Assembly (NCBI GenBank): GCA_036390995.1
Contig: DASWAT010000196.1
Location: 1-41,265 of the forward strand
Length of the DNA: 41,265 nucleotides
Reading direction: 5' to 3'
From: DASQQQ01 sp036390995
Lineage (GTDB): Bacteria > Actinomycetota > UBA4738 > HRBIN12
Part shown: positions 14,584 to 22,233 of the stretch, in pieces
Position numbering within the stretch: the stretch's first letter is position 1
Layout: every line of letters begins with the position of its first letter
The notes under the pieces: generated by a model
Seen by the model: only the letters and a program-made list of their open reading frames with translations
What the model was told of the DNA's origin: nothing
Databases searched by the model: none
Translations under genes and position numbers: made by a program

Positions 14584-16508
14584 CAGTCGGTCCCCCCCAC
14601 CGTCGTGAACTGGGTCGTTGGCAGACCGTAGAGACCCTCGATCACCCGGCGGACGATCGGCGCGGCGGTCGTGGAGCCGTGACCGCCCTGCTCGACGAGC
14701 GCCACCACGACGTATTCCTTGCCCTGGGCCCTCGTCATCGCAGCGAACCACGAATAGTCCTGCTTGCCGAAGACCTGCGCGGTCCCTGTCTTGCCGGCAA
14801 CCCACACCTGCGAGAACGGGAAGCCGCGGAACGCGTACGAGGCGGTGCCCTGGACCGGTACCTGGGACAGTGCCTGGCGCACGTAGTCGAGCTGGGCCGC
14901 GGTGTACGGGAGGCGTCGCTTGCACCGAGGCGTGATGTTCCGGACGATCTTGCCCCCGGACGTCTGGATCCGAAGCCCCACATGCGGCACGCACATCGAG
15001 CCGTCGTTCATGATCGCCGAGTACCCCTGTGCGAGCTGCAGCGGGGTAACGAGCGTGTCGCCCTGGCCGATCGACATGTTCACGAAGTCGCCGGGGAACC
15101 AGTCGCCGTCGGGGAACGCCTTCGGGTTGTCGGCGTGGACCTGGGCCTTCCAGGCCGCGTCGGGCACGCGTCCCGAATAGGGGCTCTCACCGGGAAGGTC
15201 CACCCGCGTGACCTGGCCGAACCCGTCCGCTCGCAGATCGTGCTGGAGGGGCTCCTTCGGTGGATCCGTCGGCGGGTAGTAGATGCGCCAGTAGTCGTAA
15301 CCGATCGGGTAGAAGACCGTGTCGCACGAGTCCCACAGCGCCTGCGCGAGGCTCATGATGCCGAGGTTCGCCGTGGTCCAGTTGCTGAACACGCGATGCT
15401 GCGGGTCCTCGGGCACCGACCACGACGGCGGGCACTCGTACCCCTGGGCGGTGGTGACGAGGTTCCGGTGGAGTGCGGAGAGCAGCACGAAGGGCTTGTA
15501 CGTGGAGCCGGGCGGGTACTGTCCCTGCAATGCCCGGTTCAGGAGCGGGAAGCCGGTGGCGGCTCCGAACCGGCGCTCGAACTCGTTCGTGGACATGCTC
15601 CTCGTGAACAGGGATGGATCGAAGGTCGGGGACGACGCCATCGCCTCGATCGCGCCCGTGGTCGGGTCCATCACGACCACGGCGCCGGCGTTGGCGGCCA
15701 GGTACTTGCCCGAGCTCGAGTCGAGGATGCCGTGCGCGTACTCGAGGCCGAGCTTCAGGCTCTCCTCGGCGAGCTGCTGCGTCTGCTGGTCGAGCGTCAG
15801 CACCAGATCGTCGCCGGGTTGCGGCGCCAGGTGCCCGATCAGCCCCAGGTTCTGGCCCGCCGAGTTCACCCGGTACTTCAGGACCCCCTTCGTCCCGCGC
15901 AGCTCGTGCTCGTATTCGGCCTCGACCCCGCTCACGCCCACCAGGTCTCCGGCCTCGTACCCGGAGAAGGAGGGGTCATTCAGCTTCTCCTCCGAGATCT
16001 GGCCGAGGTACCCGAGGACATGGGCGGCAAGATCTCCGGCCGGATAGGTCCGGACGGGCTCCGGCACAACCACGACGCCGGGGAACCGGTCCTGGTGCTC
16101 TTCGATGTAGAAGGCGACCCGCTTCGATACGCCCGTCGCCACCGGGACCGGCTGGTAGACGTAATAGAGGGTGCTGTCCACGCGGGCGGCCAGCTCCGAA
16201 GGCCGGACCCCGAGGACCTTCGACAGGTCGAACAGCACCTGCTCCAGCTGGCCGCCCGCCTCCTGGCGGTTCACCGTGACGACCAGGCTCATGCGGTTGC
16301 CAACCAGGATGTTGCCCTGGTCGTCGAGGATCCGGCCGCGTGGCGCCGGAACCTCAACGGTGCGCACGGCGTTGCTGTTCGCCGACGCTCGGTTCTGCTC
16401 GTAGGCCAGGACCTGGAGGAACCACAGTCGCGTGGTGAGCGCTGCGAACATGAACGCCACCAGCAGCGCCAGGATCTTCAACCGGAGCCCGATCCGCCCT
16501 TCGGTCAC
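14583..16508 (-). CDS. mrdA: Penicillin-binding protein 2 (elongasome transpeptidase)
   Basis: The product is 641 residues. A membrane anchor (about 9-32) is followed by a PBP dimerisation/pedestal region (RGRILDDQGNILVGN at 57-71; head region with SEEKLNDPSFSGY and GVSGVEAEYEHELRG) and the transpeptidase domain. The active site motifs are S335-T-Y-K338 (YPPGSTYKPF), S394-C-D and K573-T-G-T. This is the class B PBP that works with RodA. The GTG start at 16508 lies 4 bp after mreD. It is encoded within the cell-shape operon, which supports the PBP2 over the PBP3 assignment. Confidence 0.96.
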   Translation of the reverse strand: MTEGRIGLRLKILALLVAFMFAALTTRLWFLQVLAYEQNRASANSNAVRTVEVPAPRGRILDDQGNILVGNRMSLVVTVNRQEAGGQLEQVLFDLSKVLGVRPSELAARVDSTLYYVYQPVPVATGVSKRVAFYIEEHQDRFPGVVVVPEPVRTYPAGDLAAHVLGYLGQISEEKLNDPSFSGYEAGDLVGVSGVEAEYEHELRGTKGVLKYRVNSAGQNLGLIGHLAPQPGDDLVLTLDQQTQQLAEESLKLGLEYAHGILDSSSGKYLAANAGAVVVMDPTTGAIEAMASSPTFDPSLFTRSMSTNEFERRFGAATGFPLLNRALQGQYPPGSTYKPFVLLSALHRNLVTTAQGYECPPSWSVPEDPQHRVFSNWTTANLGIMSLAQALWDSCDTVFYPIGYDYWRIYYPPTDPPKEPLQHDLRADGFGQVTRVDLPGESPYSGRVPDAAWKAQVHADNPKAFPDGDWFPGDFVNMSIGQGDTLVTPLQLAQGYSAIMNDGSMCVPHVGLRIQTSGGKIVRNITPRCKRRLPYTAAQLDYVRQALSQVPVQGTASYAFRGFPFSQVWVAGKTGTAQVFGKQDYSWFAAMTRAQGKEYVVVALVEQGGHGSTTAAPIVRRVIEGLYGLPTTQFTTVGGTD

Positions 16509-16512
16509 GGCC

Positions 16513-17019
16513 TCACCACCTCACCACCCGCTGCGCCCTCGATCCTTGCGCCACGCGTCGCAGCACCGGCAGGAACAGCGGCGTGAGGATCGCGTTGTAC
16601 AGGCCGGACAGCGCGGAGATCCGCAACAGATACAGCCACGTCGTGTCGAGCTGGCCCAGCAGGAACGCCACGATCCCGTAGAAGAGGACGCCGGCGAACG
16701 TTCCTCCGGCGACCAGGAACACCGGCAGCAGCGGTGAAGGGCTCACGATGTACTGACGCAGCATCCCGACGGCGTAGCCGAGCAGCGTGAGCGTGAGCGC
16801 GGTGATGCCCTTCGGCTGGTTCAGCAGGAAATCCTGGGACATGCCCCCGAAGAAGCCGGCGATCACACCCGACGAGGGTCCCTCGGTCATCGCGAAGACG
16901 ATCGTGATGAGGTACATGAGCTCGGGGCGCGCCCCCAGCAGCCGGACGTTGGCGAACACCGTGGTCTGGAGCAGCAGCGCGGTGAGGATGACGGCGGCGA
17001 GGGAGAGCGTGCGGCGCAC
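16513..17019 (-). CDS. mreD: Rod shape-determining protein MreD
   Basis: The product is 168 residues, nearly all hydrophobic, with about five membrane helices, including the MreD-typical polar patch AMTEGPSSGVIAGFFGGMSQD and NQPKGITALTLTLLGYAVG. The size and location between mreC and pbpA fit MreD, the membrane subunit of the elongasome. Start GTG 17019 is 11 bp after the mreC stop. Sequence similarity in this family is low, so context carries weight. Confidence 0.92.
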   Translation of the reverse strand: MRRTLSLAAVILTALLLQTTVFANVRLLGARPELMYLITIVFAMTEGPSSGVIAGFFGGMSQDFLLNQPKGITALTLTLLGYAVGMLRQYIVSPSPLLPVFLVAGGTFAGVLFYGIVAFLLGQLDTTWLYLLRISALSGLYNAILTPLFLPVLRRVAQGSRAQRVVRW

Positions 17020-17030
17020 GGCCCGTCAGG

Positions 17031-17888
17031 CTACCCGGACCCATCGGAAAGGACCACCAGCACGATGTCCAGGCTGGAGAAGTCCACGGCCGGGCTCACG
17101 GTGATGTACTTCTCCAGCGCCGCTTGGTCCGGGAGCACCCGGGACACCGTCCCGATCAGGACACCCGGCGGATACAAGCTCTGGGCCACGCCGGGGATCC
17201 GGTAGCCTGCCGTGACGATCTGCTCGCCGGCCTCGACCTCGGTCGTCGTGTCGATCAGGCCCATCCGCATGTCCTGGTCCCCCTGACCGGTGATGAGCCC
17301 GGTCTTGTCGGAGGTCTCGAGGCGTCCCGCCACGGCCGAGTCGGGATCGACGATCAACTGGATGATCGAGGCATCTGAGGCCGCGCGAACGACGTGTCCC
17401 ACCAAGCGCTTGCCGGCGGCGACGACCGGCATGTCCACCTTCACGCCGTCGCTCGAGCCCTTGTCGATCGTGATCGTCCACTCGAAGTTCGAGACGCCGT
17501 TCGCGATCACCTGCGCGCCCACGGTTCGCACGTTCGGGCCGAGGCTCTGCTGCACCCCGACCAGGTCCTCCAGCTCGTGCAAGCGCTGCTCGTCGGCGAC
17601 CGCCGTCCCGATCTGCGACTGCAGCTCCGCCACCTGCTCCCTCAAGCGCTCGTTCTCCCTGCGGATCGACGGCAGACGGACGAGCGTGGAGAAGAAGTTG
17701 CCGATGGGATGGGTGACCTTCGAGACCGCTTCCTGAAGAGGGCTGATCACGGTGAGCGCCCCGCGACCCGCTGCGGCGAGCGGGCCGTCCCCCCCCTCGC
17801 GGTAGTCGAGGGTGATGGTCACCAGGCAGATGGAGACGAGGGCCACGACGAGGAGCCGAGTGCTCCGCGCGCGGTTCGGCAGGGCCAT
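17031..17888 (-). CDS. mreC: Rod shape-determining protein MreC
   Basis: The product is 285 residues: a short cytoplasmic basic tail, one membrane helix (about 11-27), a periplasm-side coiled coil (about 70-112; VRLPSIRRENERLREQVAELQ) and the two beta-barrel MreC domains (GAQVIANGVSNFEWTITIDKGSSDGV, VVAAGKRLVGHV, LIVDPDSAV). MreC links MreB to the PBP2-RodA pair. It lies 4 bp after mreB. Confidence 0.96.
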   Translation of the reverse strand: MALPNRARSTRLLVVALVSICLVTITLDYREGGDGPLAAAGRGALTVISPLQEAVSKVTHPIGNFFSTLVRLPSIRRENERLREQVAELQSQIGTAVADEQRLHELEDLVGVQQSLGPNVRTVGAQVIANGVSNFEWTITIDKGSSDGVKVDMPVVAAGKRLVGHVVRAASDASIIQLIVDPDSAVAGRLETSDKTGLITGQGDQDMRMGLIDTTTEVEAGEQIVTAGYRIPGVAQSLYPPGVLIGTVSRVLPDQAALEKYITVSPAVDFSSLDIVLVVLSDGSG

Positions 17889-17892
17889 GGCC

Positions 17893-18981
17893 CTACCTTC
17901 TGGACGGGCTCACCAGCACACGCTGGAGGACCTCGAACTCCTCCAGGCACCGCCCCGACCCGATGGCCACCGAGGAGAGCGGGTTCTCGGCGATGTGCAC
18001 CGGCATGCCCGTCTCGTGTACCAGACGCTTGTCGAGCCCCCGCAGCAGCGCCCCGCCGCCGGTGAGCACGATGCCCTTGTGCATGATGTCCCCCGCGAGC
18101 TCGGGCGGCGTGCGATCGAGCGTGGCCTTGATGGAGTCGATGATCGCGGTCACCGGCTCCTCGATGGCCTGGCGGATCTCGCTGTCGGTGATCTGGATCG
18201 TCTTCGGGAGCCCGGTCACGAGGTCTCGGCCGGGGATCTCCGCGATCAGCTCCTCCTGCATCGGGTACACGGACGCGATGGCCAGCTTGATGGCCTCCGA
18301 GGTCCGCTCGCCGAGCAGGAGCGAGTACTCCTTCTTCACGAAGCTGATGATGGCCTCGTCGAGCTCGTCGCCGCCGATCCGCAGGCTGGTGGAGGTGACG
18401 ATGCCGCCGAGCGAGATGACCGCGACCTCGGTGGTGCCGCCACCGATGTCCACGATCATGTTGCCGGTGGGCTCGTGGATGGGCAGGCCGGCGCCGATCG
18501 CCGCGGCCATGGGTTCCTCGATGATGTACGCGCGGCGAGCCCCGGCGGCGATGGTGGCCTCCTCCACGGCGCGCTGCTCGACGCCGGTGCACCCGGAGGG
18601 AACGCAGACCACGACGCGCGGCTTCGCCAGCAAGCGGCGCTTGTGCACGCGCTGGATGAAGTACCGGAGCATCTTCTCGGTGACGTCGAAGTCCGCGATC
18701 ACGCCGTCCTTCAGCGGCCGGACGGCCTGGATGTGCGAGGGTGTGCGGCCGATCATGCGCTTGGCCTCGTTCCCGACGGCCAGGATCGCGCCGGTCAGCG
18801 TGTTGATGGCGACGACGGAGGGCTCGTTCAGGACGATGCCGCTTCGCCGAACGTAGACGAGCGTGTTCGCGGTCCCCAGATCGACGGCCATGTCCTGGCC
18901 CAGGAAACCGAACAATCCCTCCGCGCCCGCGTTTCGCTGGCGCTGGGATACGGGAAGACCTCGTTGAACCCTCTCGGCCAT
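17893..18981 (-). CDS. mreB: Actin-like cell-shape protein MreB
   Basis: The product is 362 residues. The actin-fold ATPase motifs are visible: phosphate-1 DMAVDLGTANTLVYV, phosphate-2 MIVDIGGGTTEVAVISLGG, adenosine motif IVLTGGGALLRGLD, plus SVVAI and EPMAAAIGAGLP. The N-terminus has about 30 residues before the first strand, somewhat longer than typical. ATG 18981 is followed by the conserved sequence; earlier codons in frame lack support. It heads the shape operon and is divergent from fabD (187 bp). Confidence 0.97.
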   Translation of the reverse strand: MAERVQRGLPVSQRQRNAGAEGLFGFLGQDMAVDLGTANTLVYVRRSGIVLNEPSVVAINTLTGAILAVGNEAKRMIGRTPSHIQAVRPLKDGVIADFDVTEKMLRYFIQRVHKRRLLAKPRVVVCVPSGCTGVEQRAVEEATIAAGARRAYIIEEPMAAAIGAGLPIHEPTGNMIVDIGGGTTEVAVISLGGIVTSTSLRIGGDELDEAIISFVKKEYSLLLGERTSEAIKLAIASVYPMQEELIAEIPGRDLVTGLPKTIQITDSEIRQAIEEPVTAIIDSIKATLDRTPPELAGDIMHKGIVLTGGGALLRGLDKRLVHETGMPVHIAENPLSSVAIGSGRCLEEFEVLQRVLVSPSRR

Positions 18982-19120
18982 AGGTTCGCCGCCAGTTCTA
19001 CAGGACCGGACGAACGCTGGCAACCTTCGGGCGTGCCGGCGCGCAACCGCTCGACGCGCCGCAACCGGCAGCCCGACCGGGGTGGATGGCCGCGCCGTGG
19101 CCGCAACCGACCACAGGCAG

Positions 19121-19126
19121 TAGGGT
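19121..19126 (+). promoter_or_regulatory. -10 hexamer upstream of fabD
   Basis: TAGGGT lies 10 bp before an ATG at 19137 that opens an 11-codon micro-ORF. A start about 7 bp downstream of the hexamer would give a leader of only a few bases for that ATG. The rest of the mreB-fabD gap (18982-19120) holds no gene. Confidence 0.45.
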
Positions 19127-19136
19127 CCCACGAGCG

Positions 19137-19172
19137 ATGACGTCCGCAAGCGCGAGGGGGACGACGCCGTGA
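19137..19172 (+). CDS. Micro-ORF upstream of and overlapping fabD (11 residues)
   Basis: ATG at 19137 encodes MTSASARGTTP and stops at TGA 19170-19172, overlapping the fabD GTG (19169-19171) as GTGA. The fabD ribosome-binding site (GAGGGGG) lies inside it. The arrangement suggests translational coupling of fabD to a leader peptide. The only evidence is position. Confidence 0.35.
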   Translation: MTSASARGTTP

Positions 19173-20113
19173 CGTTCGCCGTGCTGTTCCCCGGTCAGGG
19201 ATCCCAGTACCCGGGCATGGCCGATCCGTGGCTCGAGCACCCGGACGGCCGCTCCGTGCTGGAGGAGGCCTCGGCGGCCCTCGGGCGAGACGTCGCGCGC
19301 GCGTGCCGCGACGAGGCCCTGCTGGCCACGACCGAGTTCGTCCAGCCGGCCCTCTTGGCCTGCGACGTCGCCGCCTTCCGGGTGCTGCAGGCCCACGGGA
19401 TCCGAGCCGGCGCGGCTGCCGGGCATTCCCTCGGCGAGTTCGCCGCGCTGGTCGCCGCGGGCGCGATGGACCTGCCCGGGGCGCTCGAGGCGGTGGGGAT
19501 CAGGGGGCGGGCGATGCAGGAGGCCTCGAACCGAGCCCCCGGCACGATGACGGCGCTGATCGGGCTGACGCTCGAGGAGGCGATCGAGGTGTGCGACGCG
19601 ACCCGCGACGGCAGCGTCCTCGCCGTCGCGAACGAGAACGCTGCGAACCAACAGGTGTTGTCCGGCTCGGTCGACGCCGTGCTGCGTGCCGAGGACGAGG
19701 CGAGGCGCAGAGGGGCACGCGCTATCAGGCTGAAGGTCGCAGGGGCTTTCCACTCGCCGCTCATGGAGCCGGCGCTCGGGCCGATCCGGGAGGTCCTCGC
19801 GCGGACGGAGATCCGCGAGCCCGGGTTCCCGGTCGTGGCGAACGTGACGGCGGACTTCGTGCGCGAACCGGCGTCGATCCGCGAGCTGCTGTCGCGCCAC
19901 GTCGTCTCGCCGGTTCGATGGGATCGCTCGACGCGGGTCCTCGCCGAGGCCGGCTTCGAGACCTTCGTGGAGGCCGGACCCGGCCAGGTGCTGAGCAAGC
20001 TCGCGAGGCGAGCCCTCCCGGGGGTCCGCGCCGTCGCGGTGGGATCGCCCGCCGACATCGCATCTCTTGCGGGGCCGTCTGCCGCATCGGCCCGGGAGGA
20101 GGTGCCCTCGTGA
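19169..20113 (+). CDS. fabD: Malonyl-CoA:ACP malonyltransferase
   Basis: FabD moves malonyl from CoA to acyl carrier protein, supplying the extender unit. The 314-residue product starts with the family pattern AVLFPGQGSQYPGM, has the nucleophile Ser87 in GHSLGEF and catalytic His195 in GAFHSPLM, and ends with FVEAGPGQVLSKL. Start GTG 19169 is preceded by GAGGGGGACGACGCC. It is the first gene of fabD-fabH-fabG-acpP-fabF, a complete elongation set apart from dehydratase and enoyl reductase. Confidence 0.96.
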   Translation: MTFAVLFPGQGSQYPGMADPWLEHPDGRSVLEEASAALGRDVARACRDEALLATTEFVQPALLACDVAAFRVLQAHGIRAGAAAGHSLGEFAALVAAGAMDLPGALEAVGIRGRAMQEASNRAPGTMTALIGLTLEEAIEVCDATRDGSVLAVANENAANQQVLSGSVDAVLRAEDEARRRGARAIRLKVAGAFHSPLMEPALGPIREVLARTEIREPGFPVVANVTADFVREPASIRELLSRHVVSPVRWDRSTRVLAEAGFETFVEAGPGQVLSKLARRALPGVRAVAVGSPADIASLAGPSAASAREEVPS

Positions 20114-20141
20114 TGCACGAGCATCGCGGGTCCGCGGACGC

Positions 20142-20147
20142 TATCCT
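20142..20147 (+). promoter_or_regulatory. -10 hexamer of a leaderless micro-ORF before fabH
   Basis: TATCCT is followed by seven bases and ATG at 20155. It would give an internal promoter inside the fab operon. Confidence 0.45.
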
Positions 20148-20154
20148 CGCCCCC

Positions 20155-20181
20155 ATGCGCGGAGCGTGGGGGAGGCCATGA
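20155..20181 (+). CDS. Micro-ORF upstream of and overlapping fabH (8 residues)
   Basis: ATG 20155 encodes MRGAWGRP and ends at TGA 20179-20181, overlapping the fabH ATG (20178-20180) as ATGA. The GGGGGAGG ribosome-binding site of fabH lies inside it. It has the same design as the micro-ORF before fabD. Confidence 0.38.
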   Translation: MRGAWGRP

Positions 20182-21185
20182 CGTCACGACGCTACGCGGC
20201 CGTCGCCGGACTGGGATCTGCGCTGCCCGAGCGGGTGGTTCCGAACGCGTGGTTCGAATCGTTCGTGGAGACCAGCGACGAGTGGATCCGCGATCGCACG
20301 GGCATCCGCGAGCGGCGGTTCGCCGCCGAGACCCAGACCACCTCGGACCTCGCCGTGGAGGCGGCCCGGCAGGCGCTCGACGCCGCCGGCATCACCCCGG
20401 AGCAGGTGGACCTGTTGATCTGCGCGACCCTCACCCCCGACACGCCGATCCCCGCGGCTTCCGTGTGGGTGCAGCGCAAGCTCGGCATCGCCTGCCCGGC
20501 GTTCGACCTGAACGCCGCTTGTGCAGGATTCTCGTACGGGATATCGACCGGCACGGCCTTCATCGAATCCGGCGCAGCCGACACGGTGGTGGTCATGGGG
20601 GCCGAGATCCTGTCCCGCGTCCTCGACCTGTCCGATCGCGGCACGTGCGTGTTGTTCGGCGACGGAGCCGGGGCCGCGGTCCTGCGACCCTCCGAGCGTC
20701 CCGGGGTCCTCGGCTCGGTGCTCGGCGCAGACGGGCAGGCGGCCGAGATCCTGATCATCCCCGCCGGCGGCTCGGCCCGGCCCGCGTCGCACGAGACGCT
20801 CGCCGCGCACGAGCACACCATCAAGATGCCCTCCGGTCGAGAGGTGTTCAAGCGCGCCGTCGTCGAGATGGCGAACGCCAGCCGGCAGCTCCTCGACAAG
20901 TCCGGATACACCCCCGACGACGTGGACCTGCTGATCCCCCACCAGGCGAACGCGCGGATCATGCTCGCGGTGGCCGAGCGCCTGGGGATCGGTCGGGATC
21001 GCGCGGTCATCGACGTGGCGGAGGTCGGCAACACGTCGGCCGCCTCGATCCCCATCGCGCTCGACCGCGCGTGGCGGGCGGGCCGCATCCGGCAGGACGC
21101 GCTCGTACTGATCACTTCCTTCGGCGCCGGACTGGCATGGGGGGCGAACCTGATCCGATGGACGGCGCCGGAACCGACGTCGTGA
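20178..21185 (+). CDS. fabH: 3-oxoacyl-ACP synthase III (KASIII)
   Basis: FabH starts chains by condensing a short acyl-CoA with malonyl-ACP. The 335-residue product has the triad Cys115 (LNAACAGFSYG), His255 (PHQANARI) and Asn285 (VGNTSAAS), and the family segment SDEWIRDRTGIRERR near residues 33-47. ATG 20178 with GGGGGAGG seven bases before it is the clear start. The 64-bp gap from fabD contains a promoter-like hexamer and a micro-ORF. The stop overlaps the start of fabG (GTGA). Confidence 0.96.
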   Translation: MTSRRYAAVAGLGSALPERVVPNAWFESFVETSDEWIRDRTGIRERRFAAETQTTSDLAVEAARQALDAAGITPEQVDLLICATLTPDTPIPAASVWVQRKLGIACPAFDLNAACAGFSYGISTGTAFIESGAADTVVVMGAEILSRVLDLSDRGTCVLFGDGAGAAVLRPSERPGVLGSVLGADGQAAEILIIPAGGSARPASHETLAAHEHTIKMPSGREVFKRAVVEMANASRQLLDKSGYTPDDVDLLIPHQANARIMLAVAERLGIGRDRAVIDVAEVGNTSAASIPIALDRAWRAGRIRQDALVLITSFGAGLAWGANLIRWTAPEPTS

Positions 21186-21913
21186 AGGTCGCCGTGGTGA
21201 CCGGTGGCTCCCGGGGGATCGGCCGCGCCTGTGCCGAGGCCCTCGCAGCCGGCGGCTGGAAGGTGGCCGTGGGCTACCGCAGCAGTGACACGGACGCGAA
21301 GGAGGCGCTCGAGGCTATCGAGCACGCGGGTGGGGCCGGCACGGTCGTGCGGTTGGACACGCTCGATGAGCCGTCGGTCGCCGACGCCTTCCGGGGAGTC
21401 TCGGAGTCCCTCGGCCCGGTCACCGGGCTCGTGAACAACGCGGGGTTCTCCCGCGACGGGCTGCTGCTCAAGTACTCGATGGAGATGTTCGACCGGACGA
21501 TGGACACGAACGTCCGCGGCGCATTCCTCTGCACGCAGGCGGCACTGCGCACCATGCTCCGCGCTCGGTGGGGGCGGATCGTGAACATGTCCTCGGTGAT
21601 CGCCGTGCGCGGCAACGCCGGGCAGACGGCCTATGCCGCGTCGAAGACCGCACTGGTCGGCCTCACGAGATCTTTGGCCCGGGAGGTGGGGGGCAAGGGG
21701 GTCACCGTGAACGCCGTCTGCCCCGGCCTGGTGGACACCGAGATGACCTCGCACCTCACGGAGGATGCGCGGGCGGTCTACTTGGACCAGACGCCGCTGG
21801 GTCGCACCGCCCACCTCGTCGAGGTCGCGGCGGTCGTCCGGTTCCTGATGTCGGACGAGGCGTCGTTCGTGAACGGCGCCGCGATCCCCGTGGACGGCGG
21901 ACTGACCGCGTAG
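21182..21913 (+). CDS. fabG: 3-oxoacyl-ACP reductase
   Basis: This NADPH-dependent short-chain dehydrogenase of 243 residues reduces 3-oxoacyl-ACP. It shows the cofactor loop TGGSRGIGRA, the NNAG motif (LVNNAGFSRD), the catalytic Ser in NMSS, the YAASK pair of Tyr and Lys, and the C-terminal VNGAAIPVDGG. GTG 21182 overlaps the fabH stop; an ATG at 21158 would add eight residues not typical of the family. acpP follows after 71 bp. Confidence 0.93.
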   Translation: MKVAVVTGGSRGIGRACAEALAAGGWKVAVGYRSSDTDAKEALEAIEHAGGAGTVVRLDTLDEPSVADAFRGVSESLGPVTGLVNNAGFSRDGLLLKYSMEMFDRTMDTNVRGAFLCTQAALRTMLRARWGRIVNMSSVIAVRGNAGQTAYAASKTALVGLTRSLAREVGGKGVTVNAVCPGLVDTEMTSHLTEDARAVYLDQTPLGRTAHLVEVAAVVRFLMSDEASFVNGAAIPVDGGLTA

Positions 21914-21933
21914 TCGCCGGGCTGGACACCCCC

Positions 21934-21956
21934 TAGAGTCTCCGGGAACGCCGGAG
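21934..21956 (+). promoter_or_regulatory. Possible acpP promoter hexamer with start-site hairpin
   Basis: TAGAGT (21934-21939) could be a -10 box for a separate acpP transcript beginning near 21946. A hairpin CTCCGG (21940-21945)/CCGGAG (21951-21956) lies immediately after it. acpP is usually expressed more highly than its neighbours, so an extra promoter would make sense. Confidence 0.35.
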
Positions 21957-21984
21957 CGAGGGAACGAACAGGAGGACGGGAAGG

Positions 21985-22233
21985 ATGGACAAGGCGGAGA
22001 TCGAATCCCGGGTCCGGAAGGTCCTGGCGGAACAGCTCGCGGTGGACGAGGTGCAGGTAGTCCCGGACGCCCGGTTCGCCGAGGACCTGAACGCGGACTC
22101 GCTGGACCTGGTCGAGGCCGTCCTGGCCCTCGAAGAGGAGTGGAACATCGAGATCCCCGAGGAGGAGATGGACGGGGTCAAGACCGTGGGCCAGGCCGTC
22201 GAGCTCGTCGCGTCCAAGCTCGGTGTCGGTTAG
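21985..22233 (+). CDS. acpP: Acyl carrier protein
   Basis: The product is 82 residues, acidic and helical. The phosphopantetheine attachment serine lies in LNADSLDLVEAVLALEEEW, an exact match to the DSL motif with its helix II context. A strong AGGAGG lies upstream. The last 11 bp overlap the fabF start. Confidence 0.97.
   Translation: MDKAEIESRVRKVLAEQLAVDEVQVVPDARFAEDLNADSLDLVEAVLALEEEWNIEIPEEEMDGVKTVGQAVELVASKLGVG

Noticed and set aside
14568..16586. 672-codon plus-strand frame opposite PBP2
   Set aside because: This is a shadow of mrdA, which carries all transpeptidase motifs.
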